DNA of 64,000 nt from JBFMFR01 sp040752025 (GTDB lineage Bacteria; Chloroflexota; Anaerolineae; Anaerolineales; UBA4823), in NCBI GenBank assembly GCA_040752025.1, contig JBFMFR010000001.1, positions 1 through 64,000 of the forward strand. The letters run 5' to 3'. A program made the translations under genes and the position numbers. Shown here piece after piece: positions 1 to 7,525 of this stretch (within the stretch, counting starts at the first letter, position 1; each line of letters starts with the position of its first letter). The notes beneath the pieces are model-generated. The model was not told the origin of the DNA. It saw only the letters and a list, made by a program, of their open reading frames with translations, and did no database searches.

Positions 1-116
1 AAGTGTATGCCCGCTTGCAAGCAGTGATTTCCACTTGCCGCAAACAAGGTCGCAATGTCTTTGTCACCTTGCGTGACTTGTTCGCTCACCAGCCTGTTTC
101 CTTACTCACTGGGTAG
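1..116 (+). mobile_element. C-terminal remnant of an IS66-type transposase (partial, runs off the left edge)
   Basis: Reading from base 3, an open frame of 37 codons ends at TAG 114-116. Its product contains the string ISTCRKQGRNVF followed by LRDLF. This resembles the short conserved C-terminal segment of IS66-family transposases (a TCRKQG-like block shortly before the stop). Only the tail is visible, so it cannot be said whether the element is intact outside the window. No clear terminal inverted repeat was identified between the stop and the next gene. The element sits at the edge of an AT-richer segment, which supports recent insertion or transfer here. Confidence 0.5.
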
Positions 117-151
117 GTAGTTACGATAAATCAGGCAAAACGATAACGATA

Positions 152-604
152 ATGAGGGTTCACGAACTCGCTAAACTTGTACGTCTTAGAGCCTTGAAGC
201 ACATCGGTTTAGATAAGCTCAAGGGTTTATTTGAAACTTGTGTAACCCCTGATGAAGTTGCCAAATGGATCAAAGACCTTAGCGAAGAACAAATACCTAC
301 TAAACACAAAAAACTCCATAAGTATATTCTTGAAGTTATTTGGGAACTTCAGAAGGAGGCCCCTGGTCAGCCCGTTGAATATGCGGCTATTCAAGTAGTT
401 CTACGCAGAGATAAAAAGATAGATCTAACAAAGGATGTACTTATAGATCTATGTAAAACTCTATCGCTTATAGCTTATGGAATTGATGCACTCGATGAAA
501 CGGTAGAACTTACTCAGCGTCCTGATAAAATAGCCGAATCCGCTATCGACACATTGAAGGAATTTCCAGAGGAAGACCAACCATTATCCAATATAAGGTT
601 GTAA
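152..604 (+). CDS. Hypothetical 150-aa protein beside a DNA methyltransferase
   Basis: I do not recognise the family. The product is a soluble, Lys/Glu/Asp-rich, probably all-helical protein without signal peptide, membrane segment or Cys/His metal motif. It ends 9 bases before the start of the methyltransferase, so the two are probably one transcription unit. Base composition is AT-richer than the genes after 1.9 kb, as in the methyltransferase. A partner role (specificity, regulation or a small nuclease) is possible from the position, but no PD-ExK or HNH motif is evident. The ATG at 152 has no strong ribosome binding site, so the start is uncertain. Confidence 0.6.
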   Translation: MRVHELAKLVRLRALKHIGLDKLKGLFETCVTPDEVAKWIKDLSEEQIPTKHKKLHKYILEVIWELQKEAPGQPVEYAAIQVVLRRDKKIDLTKDVLIDLCKTLSLIAYGIDALDETVELTQRPDKIAESAIDTLKEFPEEDQPLSNIRL

Positions 605-613
605 ATAGTTTTC

Positions 614-1855
614 ATGAAAAAACAAAGATTACACACATATGCAGCAAGTTTTGGAGGGGATTTAGCGCGCAAATTGCTGAAAGAATTTTCGTTCCACGCC
701 AGCGCAGTTTTAGACCCATTCATGGGTAGTGGAACAAGTTTAGTCGAGGCACTGTCTGCCGGTTCATATGCAACTGGAATAGATGTAGATCCCATAGCTT
801 GTCTAATCAGCAAAACTTTAACCAGACAATATTCACTGGTTTGGCTATCAGAATTCTATGAAACCACAATTATGGAATTGAAGAAGTTGGAGAATGAATT
901 AGAAGCTTTAGACATAAATACCTGTGATTTCACACATGGATCTTCATTTGATCTTTATGATAAATCCATCCAAATCCCTAATGTTCCTCAAATCGATTAC
1001 TGGTTCTCAAAGACTCAGCGAATAGTTTTGGCCGTTCTAGTTTTCCATCTTCATACACTCACGGACAATCGTGCATACGACATTTTTGCGCTTTCCATTT
1101 CATCTTCAATTATCCGCAAATGGCCTAACACTCTCAGTTCTGCAATGGATATTGATCATTCTCGCCCACATAAAGTGCCCCCTATTCGAACAACTATTGA
1201 ACAGCAACTAGGCCTGTTTTTAAGGGTTTTTAGTACAACAATAAAAGTGCTAAAGGAGCTAGTTCCAATCTCAGCATGTTGGCTGGCTGAGGGTAAAGTT
1301 ATTCAGGGCTCCAGCGAAAAAATACTTGGCACATTAGAAAACGAGTCCATCGATTTGATTCTTACATCACCACCTTATGTAAATGCCATTGATTACCCAA
1401 GAGCACACAAATTCTCACAATGGTGGCTCTACAACGGAGATCAATCATGGGAGAGGGAAAATTATATTGGATTAAGAGGTACTAGAGGCAAAAACGATCT
1501 ATACCTCCAAGATGCGCACGAATTAGCACCTAAAAGCCTAAAAAAAATAAATTGGTCAAAGGAGGAAATAAATAAAGCTGGTCTTGTTCATAGATATATT
1601 TGTGATATGAACAAGATCATCGAGGGTTGTTATCAAGTTCTCAAACGAGATGGGGAGTTGGTTTTTGTCCTCGCAGATAATCAAATTGGTAACAAGATAA
1701 TCCCTGTAACAGAAATAGTAGCGGAGTTACTTACAAGCAAGGGGTTTAAATCTCCAAAAATATCATATAGAGAGATTGACCACCATCGAAGAAGATATCC
1801 TTTTAACTTCAAAGGCATAATGAAACATGAGGCCATCATAGTCGCGAGCAAATAA
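614..1855 (+). CDS. DNA methyltransferase, N4-cytosine/N6-adenine type
   Basis: This is an AdoMet-dependent DNA amino-methyltransferase of 413 aa. The AdoMet-binding motif I is DPFMGSGT at residues 34-41, followed by an acidic GIDVDP strand. The catalytic motif IV is TSPPY at residues 251-255; the SPPY form is typical of N4-cytosine enzymes, though some N6-adenine enzymes share it. Motif I precedes motif IV, and the N-terminal RLHTYAASF resembles the HPYPAKF-like start of one methyltransferase family, so the protein looks full length. The roughly 200 residues between the motifs probably hold target recognition. No restriction nuclease is recognisable, so it is either an orphan or part of a broken restriction-modification system. 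AT-rich composition and an adjacent transposase tail suggest horizontal acquisition. Confidence 0.85.
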   Translation: MKKQRLHTYAASFGGDLARKLLKEFSFHASAVLDPFMGSGTSLVEALSAGSYATGIDVDPIACLISKTLTRQYSLVWLSEFYETTIMELKKLENELEALDINTCDFTHGSSFDLYDKSIQIPNVPQIDYWFSKTQRIVLAVLVFHLHTLTDNRAYDIFALSISSSIIRKWPNTLSSAMDIDHSRPHKVPPIRTTIEQQLGLFLRVFSTTIKVLKELVPISACWLAEGKVIQGSSEKILGTLENESIDLILTSPPYVNAIDYPRAHKFSQWWLYNGDQSWERENYIGLRGTRGKNDLYLQDAHELAPKSLKKINWSKEEINKAGLVHRYICDMNKIIEGCYQVLKRDGELVFVLADNQIGNKIIPVTEIVAELLTSKGFKSPKISYREIDHHRRRYPFNFKGIMKHEAIIVASK

Positions 1856-1889
1856 GTTCGCCTATCCAAGAAACTCTAGAAAGAACTAC

Positions 1890-4800
1890 ATGTTCAAATC
1901 CGTCTCCTCCCAAGTCAATCTGCCCTTCCTCGAAGAACAGATGATCAACTTCTGGCATCTGCACCGCATCTTCGAGAAATCCAGCGCGCTGCGCCAGGAC
2001 TCCCCGGAATACGTTTTCTTCGAAGGCCCGCCCACCGCCAATGGCAAACCCGGCGTGCACCATGCCCTGGCGCGCGCCTTCAAAGATGTCTTCCCGCGCT
2101 ATAAGGCCATGCGCGGCTATCACGTTACCCGCCGCGGCGGCTGGGATACCCACGGCCTGCCAGTCGAGATTGGCGTGGAGCGCCAGCTTGGCTTCACCAG
2201 CAAAAGCCAGATCGAAACCTACGGCGTGGCCCGCTTCAACGAGCTGTGCCGTAAATCTGCTTTCGAATTCATCCAGGATTGGGAGCGCTTTTCCAACCGC
2301 CTGGGTTTCTGGGTGGATATGGGCGAGGCCTACGTCACCTACACCAACGATTACATCGAAAGCGTGTGGTGGATCCTCAAAGCCTTTTGGGATCGCGACT
2401 TGCTATACCAGGGGTATAAAGTCGTACCCTACTGCCCGCGTTGTGGCACCCCGCTTTCGGATCACGAAGTTGCCCTGGGGTACCGCCAGGTAGATGATCC
2501 CTCAGTTTATGTGCGCCTGCCGCTGGTGGATGAGCCGGGCACCTCGCTGCTGGTATGGACTACGACACCCTGGACTTTGCCAGGCAATGTAGCCGTTGCC
2601 GCTCACCCCGAAGTCGAATATGTCACGGTACAACGCAGGCTGCCAGAGGGCGGCAGCGAGCGCCTGATCCTGGCTCGATCTCTGTTGGGGCAGGTCTTCG
2701 CTGATGAAGCGGTGACGATCCTCGATTCCTTCAAAGGCAAGAAACTCAAAGGCCAGCGCTACAAGCCGCTCTTCACCTTTCTGCACCCAGACAAACCCGC
2801 CTACTATGTTGTACTGCAAGATTACGTTACCATGGAAGAAGGCACCGGTCTGGTACACACCGCGCCAGCCTTCGGCGCAGAGGATATGCAGGCTGCCCTG
2901 GAGTTCGACCTGCCGATCGTGATGACCGTTGCAGAAGACGGCGCCTTCATCCCCGAGGTGCGCCCGTGGAGCGGCAAATTCGTCAAGGATGCCGACCCGT
3001 TCATCATCCAGGACCTGGCGGCGCGCGGCCTGCTCTTCCGGACAGGCAGCTACACCCACACCTACCCGTTTTGCTGGCGTTGCGATACGCCTTTGTTGTA
3101 TTATGCCCGCGGAACCTGGTATCTGCGCACCAGCCAGTTCAAACAACGCCTGGTAGACCTCAACCAGGCTATCAACTGGGTGCCTGACCACATTCAGAAC
3201 GGGCGTTTCGGCAACTGGCTGGAGAATAATGTGGATTGGGCCCTGGGGCGCGAGCGCTACTGGGGCACACCGCTGCCCATCTGGGAATGCCAGGCCTGCC
3301 GCCACCAGTTAGCTGTTGGCTCGATCTCCGAACTCTCCAGGCTGGCCGGGCGCGACCTGTCCAAATTGGACCTGCACCGCCCGCATGTCGACCAGGTGCA
3401 CCTGACCTGCCCGGAATGCGGCGGCGAGATGCAGCGCGTCCCCGAGCTGATCGATGTGTGGTTCGATTCTGGCGCCATGCCCTTTGCCCAGTGGCATTAC
3501 CCCTTCGAGAACCGCGAGGTCTTCCGCCAGCAGTTTCCTGCCGATTTCATCTGCGAAGCCGTCGACCAGACGCGCGGCTGGTTCTACTCACTCCATGCCA
3601 TCAGCGCCTTGCTGATGGACAGCCCGGCTTATAAGAACGTCATCTGTCTGGGCCTGGTGCTGGACGGCGAAGGCCAGAAAATGTCCAAATCGCGCGGTAA
3701 CATCGTCGATCCTTGGGAGGTGTTCAACGCCCACGGGGCCGACGCCTTCCGCTGGTACCTGTATACCGCTTCTCCGCCAGGCCAGGAGCGGCGCTTTTCC
3801 GTCGAACTGGTGGGTGAAGTGGTGCGCAATTTCACCCTGACGCTCTGGAATGTATATGCTTTCTTCGTTACTTATGCCAACCTGGATGGGTGGAGCCCTC
3901 CGCCTGGCTTCTCCGCACACCTACAAGTGCCCGCAGGCGGGAACGACCTGGATCGCTGGCTGCGCTCCGAACTGCACACTTTGGTTCGTACGGTCACCGA
4001 AGCACTCGAGCATTACGATGTAACCGGGGCCACCCGCCCCATCCAGACTTTCGTCGAGGGACTTTCCAAGTGGTACCTGCGCCGCTCGCGCCGTCGTTTT
4101 TGGAAGAGTGCTACCCCGGGTGTCCAGGATGCCGACAAAGCTGCCGCCTACGCCACTTTGTACGAAGCCCTCTTGGTGCTGAGCAAGCTGCTGGCTCCCA
4201 GCATGCCCTTCCTGGCGGAGATACTCTACCAGAACCTGGTGCGCTCCGTGTACCCACAAGAAACTGAATCGGTGCACCTGTGCGATTGGCCAGCCTGTGA
4301 CGCCCAGGCCATCGACCCCGGGTTGAATCAGGCTATGCAGTTGGTGATGAAACTGGCTTCCCTGGGGCATGCTGCCCGTAACCAGGCATCCATCAAGGTG
4401 CGCCAGCCGCTGTCCGAAATGGCCTGTGCGGTCAGCAGCCAGGAAGAAGCGTTGGCCCTGGAACAATTCGCCGACTTACTGGCCGATGAATTGAACGTCA
4501 AAAATATACGCCAGTTGGGTTCGGCTGGCGAAGTCATTACCTACAGTCTCAAGCCGCTGCCCAGGCAGTTGGGCCAGAAGTACAAGGGGTTGTTCCCCAA
4601 AGTCAACCAGGCCATCCAGGAATTGGACCCCGGCCCGGCGGCCAGCGCTCTGTTGGCCGGTCAGGCGCTCCAGATACAGGTCGAAGAGCAGGTTCTGGAA
4701 ATTCTGCCCGATGAAGTTGAGGTGCGCGCCGAATCCCAGGCTGGCCGCGCCGTGGCCCAGGAAGGCGCCTACCTGGCAGCCATCCAGACTGAGCTGACGC

Positions 4801-5075
4801 CCGAGCTGCTGCGCGAAGGCCTGGCGCGCGAGTTCGTGCGCCGCGTGCAGGATTTGCGCAAGCAGTCTGGCCTGGAAATTGCTGACCGTATCCAGCTTTA
4901 CCTCAAAGCCACGCCCGACCTGGTATCCGCCATCCAGGCATATAGCGAATACGTGATGAACGAAACTCTGTCCACGCAACTGCTGGTGGCCGAGCCGCCC
5001 GCCGCCGCGGCTTCCACAGACGCCTGGTTCGATGGACAGTGGATGAAGATCGCTATCCTGAAAGTTGGCAGCTAA
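1890..5075 (+). CDS. ileS: Isoleucyl-tRNA synthetase, type 2 (GXHH signature)
   Basis: Charges tRNA-Ile in the cytoplasm. The 1061-aa protein has the class I Rossmann fold, the editing (CP1) insertion and a long C-terminal anticodon-binding region. The first signature lies in ANGKPGVHHALAR: the position normally reading HIGH is GVHH (residues 55-58, bases 2052-2063). The second signature KMSKS is at residues 597-601. CxxC pairs for zinc occur in the middle (CPRCG, CWRC, CQAC, CPEC). Length and signature match the IleRS2 group related to eukaryotic enzymes; the GXHH form is known from family work to accompany very strong mupirocin resistance. The ATG at 1890 lies 34 bases after the methyltransferase stop; no T-box leader fits in that gap. 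Confidence 0.96.
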   Translation: MFKSVSSQVNLPFLEEQMINFWHLHRIFEKSSALRQDSPEYVFFEGPPTANGKPGVHHALARAFKDVFPRYKAMRGYHVTRRGGWDTHGLPVEIGVERQLGFTSKSQIETYGVARFNELCRKSAFEFIQDWERFSNRLGFWVDMGEAYVTYTNDYIESVWWILKAFWDRDLLYQGYKVVPYCPRCGTPLSDHEVALGYRQVDDPSVYVRLPLVDEPGTSLLVWTTTPWTLPGNVAVAAHPEVEYVTVQRRLPEGGSERLILARSLLGQVFADEAVTILDSFKGKKLKGQRYKPLFTFLHPDKPAYYVVLQDYVTMEEGTGLVHTAPAFGAEDMQAALEFDLPIVMTVAEDGAFIPEVRPWSGKFVKDADPFIIQDLAARGLLFRTGSYTHTYPFCWRCDTPLLYYARGTWYLRTSQFKQRLVDLNQAINWVPDHIQNGRFGNWLENNVDWALGRERYWGTPLPIWECQACRHQLAVGSISELSRLAGRDLSKLDLHRPHVDQVHLTCPECGGEMQRVPELIDVWFDSGAMPFAQWHYPFENREVFRQQFPADFICEAVDQTRGWFYSLHAISALLMDSPAYKNVICLGLVLDGEGQKMSKSRGNIVDPWEVFNAHGADAFRWYLYTASPPGQERRFSVELVGEVVRNFTLTLWNVYAFFVTYANLDGWSPPPGFSAHLQVPAGGNDLDRWLRSELHTLVRTVTEALEHYDVTGATRPIQTFVEGLSKWYLRRSRRRFWKSATPGVQDADKAAAYATLYEALLVLSKLLAPSMPFLAEILYQNLVRSVYPQETESVHLCDWPACDAQAIDPGLNQAMQLVMKLASLGHAARNQASIKVRQPLSEMACAVSSQEEALALEQFADLLADELNVKNIRQLGSAGEVITYSLKPLPRQLGQKYKGLFPKVNQAIQELDPGPAASALLAGQALQIQVEEQVLEILPDEVEVRAESQAGRAVAQEGAYLAAIQTELTPELLREGLAREFVRRVQDLRKQSGLEIADRIQLYLKATPDLVSAIQAYSEYVMNETLSTQLLVAEPPAAAASTDAWFDGQWMKIAILKVGS

Positions 5076-5088
5076 GCGCTCCCCCGGC

Positions 5089-6549
5089 ATGGCCCAGCAA
5101 TACGCCTTCCAATTCGACTCGAGCGCCTGCTCCGGCTGTAAAGCCTGCCAGATCGCCTGCAAAGACAAGCACAACCTGCCGTTGGGCCTGCGCTGGCGGC
5201 GCGTCTACGAAATCAGCGGCGGGGAATGGCAGCAAGTGGGGCCGGCCTGGCAGCCCCAGGTGTTCGCTTACAACCTGTCGATCGCCTGCAACCACTGCCT
5301 GCGCCCGATCTGCATCGAGGTCTGCCCGGCAGCCGCCATCTCCAAGCGCCCGGATGGCATCGTCTTGATCGACCCTGGGCGCTGCCTGGGCTGCCAGTAT
5401 TGTAGTTGGGCCTGCCCTTACGGCGCGCTGCAATACGACCCGGGCAGTGGGCGCATGACCAAGTGCACTTTCTGCGCCGATGAGTTGGACATGGGTCGCC
5501 CTCCAGCCTGCGTGGCAGCCTGCCCGCTGCGCGTCCTGGATTTCACCGTAACCACATCACAGCCCGCCTCTGCCCCTGCCCAGGTTGTTATCCCGCTTCC
5601 CGAAGCCAGGCTGACCCAGCCCGCCTTGCAGCTTTCCCCTCACCCACATGCCTGCCAGGCGCCGCCCGCAAGCCTCCAGCTAGCCAACCGCGAAGAAGTC
5701 CAAAGTGACGTTCACAACGATGAATGCCCTCTGGTGCTTTTCACCCTGCTGGCGCAGGCCTCCGCCGGCGCTTTCACCACCGCTGCCATCTTGCAAGCCT
5801 GGCTGGCACGCCGCGCTGGCCCTCTCCTGGCAGACCAGCTTACCTGGCTGGCTGTGCTGCTGGCCGGGCTGGCACTGGGGCTCAGCCTGCTGATCTCGCT
5901 GCTGCACCTGGGCCGCCCAACCAAAGCCTACCGGGCCCTGGCCAACCTGCGCGCCTCCTGGCTCAGCCGCGAAATCCTCTTTGCCGGGCTTTCCGCCGGA
6001 TGCTGGGTCATCTACGTCGGCCTGCACTGGCTGTCAGGCAGCGCCGGGGAGTTCCTCAGGCTCCCCTTGCTAGGGATCACCAGCCTGTGCGGACTGGGAT
6101 TGGTCTACAGCATGGCGCGCGTTTACCGCCAGCGCACCATCCCGGCCTGGAACACCTGGCAAACTACAGCTTCCTTTTTCATGAGCGCTGCTTCGTTGGG
6201 CAGTTTATCCACCGGCGTGGCGTTAGCCCTGGCCTGCCATTCCCTGGCGATAGATAATCGCCTGGCTGTAGATAGCCTGCGTGGCCTGGCCATCTGGGCG
6301 ACCCTGTTCCTGATCCTGGAAACTGCTGCCTTGCTGACTTTTCGCTCCCCAGCGAGCCCGAACCGGGGCCCTCGCCTGGCCTGTCTGTTGGGAGGCCTCT
6401 TGCTTACCTGTGCAATTGTGTTGAAGACTGGGACCTGGCAGTCGCTGGTAGCTGCGATAGCCTTTGGCCTGGCTTTGTGCCTGGCGCTGGCTTCCGCCAT
6501 CCAGGGCCGTTTAGACTTCTACGCCGCGCGTGGCGAAACCGCTCTCTAA
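5089..6549 (+). CDS. DmsB-DmsC fusion: four-cluster ferredoxin fused to a polytopic membrane anchor
   Basis: Electron-transfer module of a molybdopterin oxidoreductase of the DMSO-reductase type. Residues about 1-175 are DmsB-like with four Cys groups for [4Fe-4S] clusters (CSGCKACQIAC, CNHCLRPICIEVC, CLGCQYCSWAC, CTFC with a later CVAAC). After a Pro-rich linker, residues about 225-490 form a DmsC-like anchor of about eight hydrophobic helices that would exchange electrons with quinone. The frame is open from a TTG at 5065 inside ileS, but the ATG at 5089 gives the usual family start MAQQYAFQFDSSACSGCKAC, so it is preferred. No catalytic molybdenum subunit lies beside it: ileS is upstream and a terminator plus an opposing gene are downstream. 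Its partner must be elsewhere. Confidence 0.85.
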   Translation: MAQQYAFQFDSSACSGCKACQIACKDKHNLPLGLRWRRVYEISGGEWQQVGPAWQPQVFAYNLSIACNHCLRPICIEVCPAAAISKRPDGIVLIDPGRCLGCQYCSWACPYGALQYDPGSGRMTKCTFCADELDMGRPPACVAACPLRVLDFTVTTSQPASAPAQVVIPLPEARLTQPALQLSPHPHACQAPPASLQLANREEVQSDVHNDECPLVLFTLLAQASAGAFTTAAILQAWLARRAGPLLADQLTWLAVLLAGLALGLSLLISLLHLGRPTKAYRALANLRASWLSREILFAGLSAGCWVIYVGLHWLSGSAGEFLRLPLLGITSLCGLGLVYSMARVYRQRTIPAWNTWQTTASFFMSAASLGSLSTGVALALACHSLAIDNRLAVDSLRGLAIWATLFLILETAALLTFRSPASPNRGPRLACLLGGLLLTCAIVLKTGTWQSLVAAIAFGLALCLALASAIQGRLDFYAARGETAL

Positions 6550-6586
6550 TCTCCCCCACCTGAACTGGCCTGCGTGCATCAGAATC

Positions 6587-6614
6587 AAACGAGCCCCGTT
6601 CCCAGGGCTCGTTT
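6587..6614. terminator. Bidirectional rho-independent terminator
   Basis: Perfect 10-bp inverted repeat: AAACGAGCCC at 6587-6596 and GGGCTCGTTT at 6605-6614 with an 8-base loop. A and T runs at the two outer ends allow function on both strands. It separates the DmsBC gene (plus) from the converging SWIM gene (minus). Confidence 0.8.
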
Positions 6615-6653
6615 CAAAACATCGAGGCTCAAGCTTGCAAAGGATCCCCTCGC

Positions 6654-6890
6654 TCAGGCAATGGCCGGTAACATCCCTTCGAAAATGATCTCCAGGGCCA
6701 TCGTGTGACTGCACCGTCCGCGCGTCTGGAAGAAGTCACAATCGCATTGCCAGTTCCCATCTTGCAAGTGCACGGTGTGCGGATTATTTTCACCTTCGAA
6801 TGTCACCGTGAGCGCTTCAATGTGAATGCGGTCGCGTTGTTCAGCATAACGTTTCGCTTTGTCAATTTTGCCGATCATCCCGTAATCCAT
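6654..6890 (-). CDS. Small SWIM zinc-finger protein
   Basis: A 78-aa protein with a SWIM zinc motif (CxCxnCxH): the C-terminal half contains CDCDFFQTRGRCSHTMALE. SWIM domains bind DNA or proteins and are common in SNF2-associated and transposase-associated proteins, and many bacteria carry short stand-alone versions of unknown role. The start ATG is preceded by AAGGAGA on the minus strand. It is monocistronic, bounded by the terminator at 6587-6614 and the terminator of the upstream gene at 6926-6953. The function cannot be stated beyond the domain. Confidence 0.8.
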   Translation of the reverse strand: MDYGMIGKIDKAKRYAEQRDRIHIEALTVTFEGENNPHTVHLQDGNWQCDCDFFQTRGRCSHTMALEIIFEGMLPAIA

Positions 6891-6925
6891 AGAAGATAGT
6901 CTCCTTTCGAACCAATTCTGGTGTT

Positions 6926-6953
6926 AATAAAAAGGCACGCGCGCGCGTGCCTT
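6926..6953 (-). terminator. Rho-independent terminator of the holin-like gene
   Basis: A perfect GC-rich palindrome with arms AAGGCACGCGC / GCGCGTGCCTT spans 6932-6953. Read on the minus strand it is followed by a T-rich tract (complement of TTAATAAAAA). It would end transcription coming from 7450-7058. Confidence 0.8.
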
Positions 6954-7057
6954 CCTTCATTCCTACAACACGAGAGGTTTGCTCGAAGCATATCCTCGCA
7001 AAATAAGTCACCTCGGCCTAAGTATAAGCTGACTCCCAGAGAAAGTCAACAGGAATT

Positions 7058-7450
7058 TTAGTGCCGCTCCTTGAGTTCGTCCCGCAGCAACAGGCTCAGA
7101 ACAATGCTAACGACACTGACAACCAGCGCTCCCAGGAAGGCCGACCAGAAATCCCTTACGAAGAATCCCCAGCCAAACTGGGTACCAATCCAGCCAGTCA
7201 GGTAGAACATCAAGGTATTGATCAACAACGTTCCCAGCCCCAGGGTCAGGATGATCAGCGGACAAGTCAACAGGGTAATGAGTGGGCGCAGTAAAGCGTT
7301 CAGCAGCCCAAAAACCAGGGCCAGCAGCACAAAAGCCACCCACTGCTGTTGACCGCCTGAGCTTTGCAGTTCGATGCCTGGCACCAACTGGATGGCGGCA
7401 AACAAAGCCACCGCGTTGATCGCCCAGCGTAGAATAAACTTGTTCATCAT
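7058..7450 (-). CDS. Phage holin family protein (four-helix membrane protein)
   Basis: A 130-aa membrane protein with four hydrophobic helices (starting near residues 8, 38, 64 and 103) and a charged C-terminus (RDELKERH). The pattern, including GLLNALLRPLITLLTCPLII and LGTLLINTLMFYL, matches the Phage_holin_4_2 family (PF04020). Despite the name, these are mostly chromosomal proteins of unknown function with no phage genes nearby, as here. The ATG at 7450 follows AAGGAGAGT at good spacing. The gene has its own terminator, so it is probably monocistronic. Confidence 0.85.
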   Translation of the reverse strand: MMNKFILRWAINAVALFAAIQLVPGIELQSSGGQQQWVAFVLLALVFGLLNALLRPLITLLTCPLIILTLGLGTLLINTLMFYLTGWIGTQFGWGFFVRDFWSAFLGALVVSVVSIVLSLLLRDELKERH

Positions 7451-7525
7451 ACTCTCCTTTACTTATCATCTGCCCGCGTCGCGGCGCGAGCGATTCAATC
7501 CACTAATCATTCTACGTTCGAAGCG

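Noticed and set aside
1856..1889. T-box leader of ileS
   Set aside because: Only 34 bases separate ileS from the upstream gene, far too short for a T-box.
7058..7450. Prophage remnant because of the holin-family name
   Set aside because: The family is mostly chromosomal and there are no phage genes around it.
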